DNA of 64,000 bases, taken from assembly GCA_032433595.1 (NCBI GenBank), contig JASWJB010000050.1, forward strand, positions 111,828 to 175,827. The letters run 5' to 3'. Both the position numbers and the translations under genes were made by a program. This DNA is from Conoideocrella luteorostrata (Eukaryota > Ascomycota > Sordariomycetes > Hypocreales > Clavicipitaceae). Every line of letters begins with the position of its first letter. The stretch's first letter is position 1. The notes beneath the pieces were generated by a model. The model did no database searches. It was not told the DNA's origin and was given only the letters and a program-made list of their open reading frames with translations. Below, piece by piece: positions 50,025 to 61,178 of this stretch.

Positions 50025-50141
50025 ATGTCTGAGAGAAAAGGCGTGTATACATTTGGCGGGTGGGTGCGCGGATTTCTCGTACGTCTGTCCCGCAAAACGA
50101 AATGCTGTTGCCCAGAATCACCCGACGGTGACCGGTCATGA
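50025..50141 (+). other. Candidate micropeptide frame, basic with a triple cysteine
   Basis: An ATG-started 38-codon frame encodes a basic peptide ending around LSRKTKCCCPESPDGDRS. A hydrophobic/aromatic middle next to Arg/Lys and a CCC triplet would suit a lipidated membrane peptide. No family is recognised and such a short frame can occur by chance. Confidence 0.15.
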
Positions 50142-51131
50142 AAAAAGAACTCGGTGAAAACCCCACCCCTCGAATCATGTGTTGGCTTTTCAACTTATCG
50201 CATTCAGTCATTCAACTGGCATATTTTTGTTGTCTCCCCTTTTGGTTTCTTTGGCAGCCAAACTAGCTGCCCCACCCACACACTCTGCACTGCAATCCAT
50301 CGTGAGATGTCTCTGATGTCTTTTTTACCTTTCTTCCCTCCGGCGCATGTCGGACGCGTACACAACGTATACTTCGCGTGGTGGTATATGCCTATGTCTG
50401 TAGTGCCCAGTTCTGAAAAGATCATTTGTGTTACCTTCTATAATTCTCTGCCACCGTTTTGGCGTGTACCTACCCAATCAAACCCAGCTATGGCTTTCAT
50501 GGCTTTCTTTTTTCCCCGACTTCCTATCTTGCTACGGAGTACAGTAAGGTCTGGCGACCCACGCCACCATATACGGCGTATTAGCCTCACGCCCTAATCA
50601 CACTCCTTTTGGAGACACCCTGGCTTGGCTTGCGCGCTAGTTAATGAAATTGATCAAGGGGGGAAAAGCTTCTGAACACCCAAAATGCTTCCCTTCTGGT
50701 GGTGACCCTCTCGTATGTCTTGCTTGAGAATCTTTCAAAAGAAGGTCAGTAGATGATCTTTGCTTGGGCGTATTCTGCATACTATTTGCCGTCCCTGTGA
50801 ACGCGAAAATGAGAAATAGGAGTTTTCAGATACTTAGAATGCCCCTTGTTGTGGTCAGCCTTGAATACAAGAGTTAAGAACACGGGCAACGCCTGTAGGC
50901 ACCTTTTCCCTTGTGGCACAGCAGTCGTGTATTAAGATGTTTGACGGTGCACTATTATATTAGGAGAGGGCTGTGTGTGGTTCTTCGGATCTTTCCTAAG
51001 TCGGCGAGGCTCCACCCTCCCTCGTCGCCGCCAGCATTATGTCAATGAGGAGCGGATAATATAAGTGGTCGGTCTGGTACTGCAAATACGGTGAAGTCCA
51101 TAACTTTCGTGTTGGGTTTTGGCTCTTGCTC

Positions 51132-51989
51132 TCACTTGACGTCTCCATATCTTTTATTAATAGCTCTTTCCGTCAATTCAACGCCGTCGCGGAGCACGTA
51201 CACATCATCCATACTTTGACCAGCTAAATTTGCACAACAGGTCGCCCAGGCACCAGCGTCGTAGAATTTCGTTGTAGTACCTGAATAGTCGTCTTGCTCA
51301 TCCGCCACGGAGGTGTCTCGCGCGCGTATGGTACAGATTCGCATGCTGGGCCAGAACCCTTCCCTTCAATATACGTTAATCCTCTGGTTGGGCAAATTCC
51401 CCAACAATACAGCCGTGTACGTCCCGGCCGAGTGATGTAAGTTCGCCGTCGAGCCAAAGCCGGCAACTTCTTTATCTGTTTAGATACTCCATAACTAGTC
51501 AGGGAGATCAGCCAACGTTCTGTCGGCAAAATCAGGTTTTCCATAGCCACACCAACGGGGCCCTGCACCGTTGAAGCGATTATTACTTCCATGGGAGTAG
51601 TGAGTAAGTTGGGGATGCAATTTAGCGAGGCTATCTTCCTTTCTTTTAACACGTCCAACACAGCTGTCGTGCAGTTACTCCGTACAAAACACGCCGGTCG
51701 GCTAGGATGTCGAATTCTGAACGTTATTGGCTTGTTGGGCTGTGATGCACGGCCTTCTGCAGCTCAAAGGTGTTGTTGTTGGTCTTGGTCGACTCTCTTC
51801 AGGCCGCCTGATTGTAATCCGCCAGTCCGCGTGGCAATAATTTGCAACAGACACTAGCCAATCATCCATCCCTTGTCCTCGCCAAACGTCTTGGTTCTTT
51901 GTTCTGTCTCGTAGTTCCTGGATGGTCAGCTTTCCATTCAGGATGGTCGACTCGCGGACCATATTTGCCAGCTTAATGTTTCCACCCAC
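51132..51989 (-). other. Possible decayed or unrecognised gene
   Basis: Three minus-strand frames of 70-145 codons adjoin or overlap (51989-51702, 51661-51224, 51344-51132). They have protein-like composition, for example NQDVWRGQGMDDWLVSVANY and, at the downstream end, GAWATCCANLAGQSMDDVYV. They cannot be joined into one frame with clear splice sites. A TACGGAGTA copy lies between the first two. No family is recognised. Confidence 0.2.
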
Positions 51990-52251
51990 GCGTAGTCACG
52001 GCTGACGCATAATGTCATACACACAGTACACGGTATAGATCGAGCATGAGTCGTGGCTATCTCATCAGACATTGCCGGTATACGAATGGGTTGTCGGTGT
52101 GTAGAATTACTCTTGCTCTTCAGCAAGCCTTCTAGAAAGCTACGCGGGGCAAGGCCAACAGCCGGATGTTGCCTGCTTTCGGCAAGGGGGGCAGTTAGCG
52201 AGTGACCTTGCAGAGCTACAAGGCAGTCAGTCACATGTACTCGGTAGAAGT

Positions 52252-52319
52252 TACGGAGTACTGGACGGAGTACTCCGTACTGCAGTTCCATTGTGTCATT
52301 CCATACTAGCTACTCCGTA
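52252..52319. repeat. Cluster of TACGGAGTA/TACTCCGTA motifs with a 14-nt palindrome
   Basis: Exact copies start at 52252, 52271 and 52311. ACGGAGTACTCCGT at 52265-52278 is a perfect palindrome formed by two opposed copies. Confidence 0.8.
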
Positions 52320-52525
52320 CAAACCGTTATACAAATACGATAGTGATCCATGAGCTCACAGTTCGTTCGACGGTTATCACTATTACGACGTTTCACAGTG
52401 CATGCGTGCACTTGTCACTATCACACGGGTGGATCATTTTGTGATCTTACAACAAAAAAAAAACCGGTCTCCCAAATGGAGGCGAGGCTTGGCATGCCCA
52501 ATGCTTAAAACTTATCTACTGCGCG

Positions 52526-52549
52526 TGAAAATGAAAATGAAAATGAAGA
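52526..52549. repeat. GAAAAT tandem repeat
   Basis: Four near-perfect 6-nt units (TGAAAA) lie in a row in non-coding DNA. Confidence 0.7.
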
Positions 52550-54394
52550 TAAAACACCGTACGGAGTACCCCACCAAACCCCCCCCCCCCTTCCCTTTCT
52601 TCCGTACCCAATTTTTTTGCGCCCAAAGCAGAGTGTGACGCGATAGCTTACTAGGACTATCCACTCCGCAATGTCTTCACTTTTTTCCCACGCGCTACTC
52701 CGTAGAGTATAGTGTAGTATTACTATGTGAATCGTTGGACGCATCGATGCCTACTCTGCAACGCTGGGGCCTCGTATAGCCCATGTTCAAGGTCACATTG
52801 AGACCAGTTGTCGGTCCAAAGCGTCAGCCATCTTCTATTGCATACTAATTAAATAGTACGGCAAAGTTATCACATATCAATCCGCCGGCACCGTGGAAAT
52901 TCTGTTATCCCTCGAGTTTAGTTCCGCTGTTGCGGCAATTTCCTGAATGACTAGCTGGCGTCTTCAGATAGTCGCTACTACTATTATTAGTGCCAGTCAA
53001 TGCAATAGTCTAACGATTTCGAAGTTCTTGGCCTCCGCTTCATCATGGCTCACCCCCATTATAGTGCTCCATCTAGAGACGCCTCAAATTACAAAAGTCT
53101 CACTTAGGACGAGAGAATAGCTAGTGACTACTGTGTAGCTCGAGGGCCTTGTGCTCCCAACTCCGCGCTGCTGTAACGCAAACTGTGACACACGATCCTC
53201 TCAATTCCCGACGCCTAGCCGGCACTACTAGTATGTGAACTATCTGCGAAAGCAAATATGTAATATTAACCTTTCCCTCCGGTCCCCTGATGTAGTAATA
53301 CCCACCCATTCTTTAATATTTCCTTCGTCTGTGGCAGTTACGGTCGCGCTAACTCGCATCCTCCCGCATCCGCGGCCACTAGCAGTTGCTAGTCGTGGTG
53401 ACAGGGCGCGCTCGGTGGTCCCCAGGCGACTGACTATTCTGCTCCTTGCGAGCGATTATATGGCATCATATAATTTTATTTGAACAATCTGCCGATTCCT
53501 TCGTAGAGCATTGTATATTATGGAGTACTGCAGAGTCTACTCCGTATCAAAGCCTCATACACAGTGTGCATGAAGTTCCATATTGCGGTGCTGTCATCAT
53601 AAATGAGGGTATACCATCCTTAATCACATGGTTTGTCCGCTCATCCAACATCAAAGCTTTCAGTGTTCGCTGACCAGGCATTGCTGGTTTCAATTGGTGG
53701 AGCCATCGACAGCGTAAATGCTCCCGGTCGGTCTCGCAGACCTCATGAGAACCTTCCGGAGCAAATACAATTTAATTGTGCATGACTATCTAGGAGACGG
53801 CATTGGCGAGCATAAGCCCGTGCTGCCCGTACTATTTCCACGAATGGTTCGTCTTTCCTCTACTTCGACTAATACGAATGCCTTCATCGAGGTCCTCACG
53901 ATGGCACTGAAGCAGTCCAATACTTTTGTTTCCACCTGCGTACTCCGTGATCTAGAGAATGGATGCTCTACTCCTGCTTCCTTCCTCTCGTGATTCCACG
54001 CCCCTCTCCCCTCTTCGCAACAGCAGCATCCAGCTTGTTCGTCGGCTACGCCGCCGCCCAATTCCAGCCAGCATTGACATCGGGACCAACACCATCGTTC
54101 GTCAGCCCAGACCATTACCCAACGCGACAGGCAACGGAGTCGAGTGTCCTGGGTCCATGAGCGGTTTGATTTCACAACGACGGCAGAACCAGACTCTCGG
54201 TGCTCACTGTCCACTCGCAGTGTCGCGTTTGCGGTAAAGGATTTCATACTGTGGAAAGTATATGTGACAGAGTCCTTGCCAGCTTGCAAAGGAACCTTGG
54301 CTTGGTGTTTGGCCTACTGGACGGCCAGGCAGACCCAGTCGGAATCCAGACAAGCCCCGTCTTTGCCGTGTTGCCCGACCTGCTTCTGGGTTGG

Positions 54395-54441
54395 CGCTGG
54401 TGCTGGTGCTGGTGCTGGTGCTGGTGTTGGTGTTGGTGCTG
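54395..54441. repeat. GCTGGT hexanucleotide array
   Basis: Several consecutive GCTGGT/GTTGGT units make Gly/Ala or Trp/Cys repeats on one strand and Ser/Thr repeats on the other. A GGTTGCTG repeat follows at about 54460-54488. Confidence 0.8.
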
Positions 54442-54960
54442 GGCTGGGTGGACTTGCCTAGGTTGCTAGGTTGCTGGGTTGCTGGGTTTCTTTTCGACAG
54501 GCACGAGCACGAAGTAGCTATTGCAGCAGAAAAAAAAAACCCGCACGACGCAAAATAACCACACACCAGACGGCTTGGCACACTAGTTCTACAAAGGACC
54601 CAGACTTTATCATTAGCGCTGAACCACTCCCCCGGAACCAAATCAAATGTTAGAACTTATTGGGTAAATACGGGGACTTGAGGTCCTGCTTGTCTCCCCA
54701 TTGGCTGGACTGCTGCCAGCAAAAGCGAGTTGCTCGACTAAAAATTCTCGTCACGAATGGCACCGTGCCTTTGATTACCACCCCTTACGCCCTCCTCAAT
54801 GCTGTAGTACTGTTATAACAAATGGATTACTACTTTGCAATATCTTGATCCGACCGGAGGAACCCTCCCCTCTCGGCTATCGCCCTCCCAGTCAGCGGCC
54901 AACTGGTGCTGCTAAAATAGGATGACCAAAAAAAAAGAGATACTACCTAGCTACTACCAC

Positions 54961-54981
54961 GGAGTACTCCGTACGGAGTAC
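54961..54981. repeat. 18-nt perfect palindrome GTACTCCGTACGGAGTAC
   Basis: The palindrome spans 54964-54981 and is built from overlapping TACTCCGTA and TACGGAGTA. A third partial unit lies directly upstream. Confidence 0.85.
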
Positions 54982-55882
54982 ACAGAAGTTAATCAGACGG
55001 AATATTGGGGCACGGCACACTCCAACCTGCCTTCTCTCGCTTCCTTCTTCTGCTTGTCATCCTTCTATGCGGTACATAAATACCAAAGTACCTACATAAC
55101 TAGTCAACATGCATAACCAACCGTAGCCGCTGACTCGTTCCATCTTGCGTTTTCAGCCCGGCGTCATGCTTGGCGGTCGATCATATCACCACCATCTTGA
55201 AGCAACACACATGTCAAGAGAGGTTGACCGGCATACACCTACCTACCAGCGCCACCTCCAATCACTCTTCACAGCCTTCGCCGCTATTCCTCCTCTTTAG
55301 AGCAGCCCCATGCACCTAGTCGTGGGTCTAACGGACATACATACATACTACATAGGCGGCGTGAGCGGGATTATTTGAAGTCGAGAAATGAGGCACGCCA
55401 GATGAGATGGTGTACGGACTAGTTAGTCTGCAACTCATCACACACACGGCATTGGGATGACGATACATTACAATGCTTGTATCTTGAAGCTCACAGCCCT
55501 TTTAGCGTGTAATGTGACACCCATGTCTCAATAAAATCATTAAGCCGCTACCATCGCTAGGACCTGCAAATCCAAGTCAGTCCCACTTGCTTACTGGCTG
55601 CTTACAGTCGTCCCAGAGTGACATGCCAATACTACTTGGTTCCTAGCCAGCCCAGTCAAGAACCACAATCCCGAAAAGATTGAAACATAACTAATAGAAA
55701 ACGAATATAGTCATTTCCTGGTACATAAGACGCGGGTACATCGCTCGTATTATAAACAAAACAAACACCTTGTGCTTTGTAAGGGCCATTACAAAATGTG
55801 TACATTCGAGAGGGACAAGACCGAAGTCGTGAAGCAAACGTTAACGCCCAAAAATGCATCAATCGTGTCGGAGACCACTCAC

Positions 55883-57049
55883 TCAGTATTTCGCAGAGTA
55901 GCGATGAGCTGTGGGAGAGTATGGCAAATCATAGCTACTGGTATGGCCATAGGGGTCTTCTGTAAACACGGTAGCTCTGCGATCATCATCCGCTAAAAGT
56001 TCCTTTACTTCCCAGTTGTTCATTCGTGTCCCTACGGAAAACTCCAAGTCTTCTTTGGTGATCGAATCCCAGTACTGTCCATGAGGTTAGTTAGAGGTTC
56101 TTGCGTCAGTACTCCATAAAGGAGAAGAGGAAAGGATGTCAAGCAGCTGTAACATATACGGCTCTGCTAACCAGCAGGAGTACGGCTTTATTATAGTGTC
56201 GCTTGTAGATCCAACGCAAGGGAATGCAAAACATACCTTATACACCATCATAACGCCAAGCAAATTGCATACCGTGGCAAAGAAAAGTCCGTCTAAGTAG
56301 TGGCTCACGGCAGTACAGATCTTGCTGCTGAAAGCATAGAGGATGACTTGGCCAGCCACAAAGAAGAAGACGCCAAATGCGATGTCTCCAAGAGGCCATC
56401 GGTCATGTAGGGTTCGGGTGACCAAAAGAACCTGCATACCCACATAAATGAACAGTTCAATGGCATTGAGTAGATAGAGAACGACAAATAAGCCAACCGT
56501 GTTCGTCGGGTTCAGGCCCGCCCACCCCTTAAAAGTGGCAAGAGAGACGAGGAAGCTGATGACGAAGGCCACCAGAGAGCAGATACGCATCATCCATACA
56601 GAGAGCGGTGTGCCATCCTCGTACAGCTGAAAGCCAACGAACCCGTTGATAAGCAGACATGTTACCAAGGAGCTACTCAGACCATTCTGTATGCTAACAA
56701 AGTACGGGAATGGACCACTAGCTGGTGGAACCACTCCCGCATCAACAATGAGAGAAATAAAGGTCAACAACATGTAGATGTAGAAGAAGGATAAAATCTC
56801 CTTGCGGCCAACGGCTGTAAACTTGCTGCGAACATGGAGAATCATCACAATTGTCATGATCAGCGCCACAATGTGCATAGCAGAAGCAGCGCCCTCGAAG
56901 ATGATGGTGTTGGCTAGCGCGATATTGCGAGCATAGCAGTCTGGCTCGATGCCTACCCGGTTGGTCGCGGGGAGCGTAGGGCCAACATTTGCGCATAGCG
57001 GAAGTGGCGCATTCTCGCAGATGGAGGTGAAATCGCCAAAGCCTGACAT
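55883..57049 (-). CDS. CHS7: Chitin synthase export chaperone Chs7
   Basis: Two exons (57049-56237 and 56074-55883, with a 162-nt intron) encode about 334 aa, the normal Chs7 length. The N-terminus [23 protein letters not shown] is the conserved luminal start. Seven hydrophobic segments follow, including [32 protein letters not shown] and [16 protein letters not shown]. The spliced tail reads [25 protein letters not shown] and ends in a Tyr/Ser-rich cytosolic stretch. Chs7 is an ER membrane protein needed for folding and exit of class IV (Chs3-type) chitin synthase. The first exon alone ends at VYK before a GTATGT donor. The CRH-type gene at 13.7 kb acts on the same polymer, but the two are too far apart to count as a cluster. 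Confidence 0.95.
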
Positions 57050-58891
57050 TGTTTGCCGGACAAAGGACTGTTTTATATTCCTGTAGAGCCTGGTTCAAGT
57101 CGTATGGCAGTAACAAATGTCAAATGGCGACGGGTAAGTCGTAATGAGATGGAGCGATACCGACACCGGAAATTCGGTGAATCAATCCGGAAGCCAAGAT
57201 TTGTCTGTTTTCGATGAAAATCAAGGCTTTTCCGCTCAACGTTTGGTCCTTCGCCGCCAACTGTTCTTGTCGAAGCTCGACCCGGGAAATCAAATGTGCA
57301 GAACCCCTCTCGAAGCCGATGTTTATCTTGGATTCAAATGCAAAGGCGCTGTCGGCGTCAGGAAGACTGCAAAAACCGAAGGCTTAAGTCTCACACGGTT
57401 TGAGAAACGAGATCGCTGCCGGGGAAATAGCCCGCACGGCTGTGAAATGAGCAAGTAGTGCAGATTTAGCCACGCCAAAGCACAGCAACCTGACTGATGA
57501 TGGCGTCTGATGTCGGCTCGAGAAGGTCTTCGGTGTGGCAGGGCAAAAGCGAACGTAAGGTCTGCGATACGTGGAGAATCCGAGAAGAACAGCAGACAGA
57601 TGAAGCGAGTGTCTCAGACAACCGAAGCCCTTTACTCGGTGCTGTGAATGCGGGCCGATAGTGATAGACAGGCCACGTCGAGGGAGATGAGAGTTGGATG
57701 AAGGGAACGAAAAGACAAGAAAGTTATGGGTCAAGATCGGTGGCGGAGGATGGGACTGGCAGGGGCTCTGTTTTGGACAGAAGCGGGACTGTGGTTGGCT
57801 GGACGGCTCGTTGCCCCTTCTACAGCCACCGAGTGCAAGTAGGGGGATAATAAGACCTAATAGGGTTTGCTTCCGCAGCCTCGTAAACATATCCAGAGAG
57901 TCATCCCTTACTAATTTCATGAGCCATAGAACTGCCTTTGACTAAATCACAACGACAAAGGCCGTCATAGGGCAAAAGTTGGAATCGGAGGCATGTTTGC
58001 GTTGGCTTTACCCTCGCTCAAGCAAGCACCTACAGCCGGGTACCGAGTAGCTCACCACCACACATGCATAAAACCAATAACGGAGTTAGGAACAAGAGCG
58101 AACTTCATTTACAGTACGGAGTAATTTACGGAGTACTTGGAGAGTAGAAATGAGCACGGCAATCCTGGTACAACAAGTCTGCATACATTAATCATAAGTA
58201 CGGGGTACTAGCTTCATGTGAGCTCGACCTACCTCTGCCGTGCTACTGCCTACGGATAGGAAATTGCTCGTCTCAAGCTTTACCCTGGTCATCTGACCTC
58301 ACAAGTTCGAGACTAAAGGTTGTTATCACCGACTCTTTTTATTGAGATGAATAGTTTTATGCAAACAATACTGTTTGTGCTATACAGGAGTATAGTCTGA
58401 ATCAACCTATCAGCCACCATGTTCCGTACATGCCATGCCCTCTTGCTATGAAAGTGAGCTGAGCATGACTCTTATTATGTAAAAAAAGAACATTTAAAAA
58501 AAAAAAAAGAGATTCTCGGTAACTCCTATCAAATGCATCGATTGCTTTCCTGGTTCCATTCAACAAGCATATACAGGGGGCACATTAACGACCCGCATAG
58601 CAAATTGAACCTGCTGAATAAACGCCGAAATCCATGCTATGCCATGCCATGCAATAATACCGTACCATACGGTATAATGTCTAGAAACAGTGATATAGAG
58701 TACACGAAAGTTAAACACCATGCTTGCATTTGGCACAACCAAACCAAAAAGCCCTCGTTTCGTATTGCTTTGGAAAGGTAGAAGGGTGAGCTGTTCGCAT
58801 ACACGGCATTGTTGTTGCATCCCACACAGAATACGCGAATTCCACAGTTGTATCTCGCCGTCTAAATAAAGGAAGACATGTTCCATCGTTC
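57050..58891. other. Intergenic region, no supported gene
   Basis: This is the CHS7 upstream region and the 3' flank of the cyclin gene. Open frames at 57.1-57.9 kb on both strands show no domain. Two TACGGAGTA copies lie at 58115 and 58127. A poly-A tract occurs near 58494-58508. Confidence 0.6.
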
Positions 58892-61178
58892 CTACGATGG
58901 GTAATGGCCCTGTTGTACGCCTTGTGATGGAAGAAGTTGGTGATGTTGTTGTTGTTGCTGCTGCTGCTGTTGACCTCGGTTGTACAAAAATTCTGGCACA
59001 ATACCAGTACGAAGATCGTGCCGCCGGCCAAGTGGTTGATAGTGCATCTGGTTTGGCTGGACCGGAACAGACAAATGATACTGGTCTAAAGATGCTGAAG
59101 GAGGATAAAGAAGTCGATTGACATGGCGAATAGGCTTGTACGGGCTAGCTCTGTTTTGAAGGTAAACGCTTGGCGAATTGGAGATCGGGGTATGGGCCAT
59201 AGGAGTGTGAACGGCAGATCCGGATCCAAAGGGATCAACTAGTGGTGAAGAACCATAGCTCGGCCCTAGTCTTCCAGGACTATGATGTTTTGTCGGTGTG
59301 CCATATCCGATCGGAGTTTGTGTTGTGATCGCTCCAATCGAGTAAGTCGCTGATACTGGGGTCGTAGAAGTGACCGACCCAGCAGGCTGAGACTGCGCTA
59401 TGCCTGCCCCTGGACTGGGCTGATATACCGTTGACATGGCACGAATACCTGGCTGCAAAGGAGGCAAAGAGACTATCTGCTGTGAGGCTCCAGTACTTTG
59501 GGTGGGATATGGATTGCGATTATTATACTGCTGATTTGTCACGACGGTTAGGTGTGGGACAGGCAATTTAGTGTTTTCAGGGTGTCCATTGAGCTTCGTG
59601 CCAGGAACAGGTTGCAAAACTTGTCCCCCAGCCAGAGTAGGGTGGACATGTCGTTTGGCAGGATGCTCGGCTAAATCTCCGTCGGGGCTTCGCTTCCGGG
59701 ACAAAGGTAGGGGTATCGAAACATTGGAAGCCAGGGGCGATGTTGCGTTTGTTTGGTACGCAAACACGTTGTAAGTTTGTCTGGAGCTCGGTGACAGGTT
59801 TGTAGTTGTGGACGATGTGAACGGTGGCAGACCGGTTCCAGTTGGGGACAGCACTGGGGAATGCACAACCCTGTGGGTGGGAGACACCTTGTGAAAGGGT
59901 GAAGTTGGACGTTTAGAGGCACGCTCATAGTACTGGTGAAAGCATGAAAGCTTCACAATCCACTGCTCCCACTCCTCCTTGGAAGCCAGCAAATTGTATC
60001 GCATGTTGCTGAGGAATTCAACCTCCATGACGTGGATTTCCTGAACAGCAAAGCCTGAAACTTCAGCCCATGTCTTATTCGTATACGTATTATCATCCAA
60101 AACTAGCCGCCGCAACGAAAACGAGATATTAGTACTTCTGTTCTACTAAATTATCAGGATTTGAATCAACTTTATTTTTACTTACATTTGTTACCGAGCA
60201 TCAAAGCGACAGTTAGAAGTCGGTATTCGCTGCCGGCGCGTCCCTTGATTTGCGGCGTGGACATCTTCAAGCGATAGATGAAGAGTAGGGCCAAAAATAT
60301 GACGTTTTGGGTGACTTGTGTCGTGGATAGCACGTTGTACACCCATTTCTCAAACTGATCGTGTGGTCTCGCTAGGGCAGGCAAGTTCCCAATTAACGCG
60401 TCGCGGGTTTTCGGTCGAATGGTCTCCGCATTTTTCAACTCGTCAATGGACTCGAACCAAAATAAACAGGTCATCTATATTATTAACTTGTCAGTACAAA
60501 TGTTCAAGTGTTGCAAAACCCTCGATACAAAGGACCACAACTGACTTGAGCAGCAAAGTCTGGGAGATTGCCACCTTTCGGGCTGATGCATTTTGATAGC
60601 TGCAGACTGTGATATATTAAAGTGTCTGAGCCTCTCCGAGATACCGAACCGGATTGTGTGGTAGCTACCGAGGTATCTGTCGCGGGAGTAGCAGGTCCCG
60701 ACGTTTGGTGCAATAGGTTATCTGAAGCTTGTGCATTGCTGGCGTTGTATTGACCGTTGGGTTGTTCTTGAATTTGTTGAGATGGGTATCGGTATTGCTG
60801 AGAACTCCTTGCATCATCCATTACTGGCTTCAAGTGACCGTGGCTAGACTGGGCCATTGCGGCATTGTACGGATGAATACTGTGACCATCGTATGGCGCA
60901 GCCACAGCAGGATGATGATATGTTGCACTCATGTCGTCGACCGGGGGTGTTCTCAGTCCGCTACCGAACCTCCCTGCAGAGGCGTCTCCCAAGGACGGTA
61001 GCTTGGGTAAGGCAAAGCCAGAAACCAAGTGCCGTCTCCGGCTACGGAAGCGCGAAGATATTTGAGAGGGTAGAAACGGAGTTGTAGACGATATTTTCAC
61101 CGACATGAGGGAAATTGACTGAGCGAATAGTCTCGACGTCCGGAAAGCCAAATCAACCAACTGTAAATGGTAAGGCAA
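58892..61178 (-). CDS. Cyclin of the Pho80/Pcl family, Clg1-like
   Basis: Three exons fit (61178-60546, 60474-60186, 60102-58892), with phase-consistent GT-AG introns, for about 710 aa from the outermost Met. The cyclin box starts near the end of exon 1 (CISPKGGNLPDFAAQ) and runs through MTCLFWFES, FEKWVYNVLSTTQVTQNVIFLALLFIYRL and the splice giving MLGNKFLDDNTYTNKTWAEVSGF. It ends around HVMEVEFLSNMRYNLLASKEEWEQW. LDDNTYTNKTWAEV and EVEFLSNMRYNL are hallmarks of Pho80-type cyclins that partner Pho85-like kinases. Long disordered flanks rich in Pro/Ser/Gln and the Tyr/His-rich N-terminus match Clg1-like fungal cyclins. The start is unsettled: in-frame Mets at 61178, 61106 and 60932 are all possible, and an extra upstream exon cannot be excluded. 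The C-terminus has a Gln run. Confidence 0.86.

Larger units (their letters stand above)
47777..55882. other. 8.1-kb gene desert with dispersed TACGGAGTA motifs
   Basis: No gene with a recognisable domain is visible on either strand. The stretch holds many copies of the 9-mer TACTCCGTA/TACGGAGTA and its palindromic compounds, microsatellites at 52.5 and 54.4 kb, one 38-codon open frame (50025) and a stretch at 51.1-52.0 kb that may be a decayed gene. Base composition alternates between AT-rich and pyrimidine-rich patches. Confidence 0.6.

Noticed and set aside
53963..54469. Signal-peptide-like plus-strand frame followed by Cys-containing frames
   Set aside because: The start resembles a secretion signal, but the frame stops after 65 codons and the following frames run into the GCTGGT array. 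No splice sites join them convincingly.
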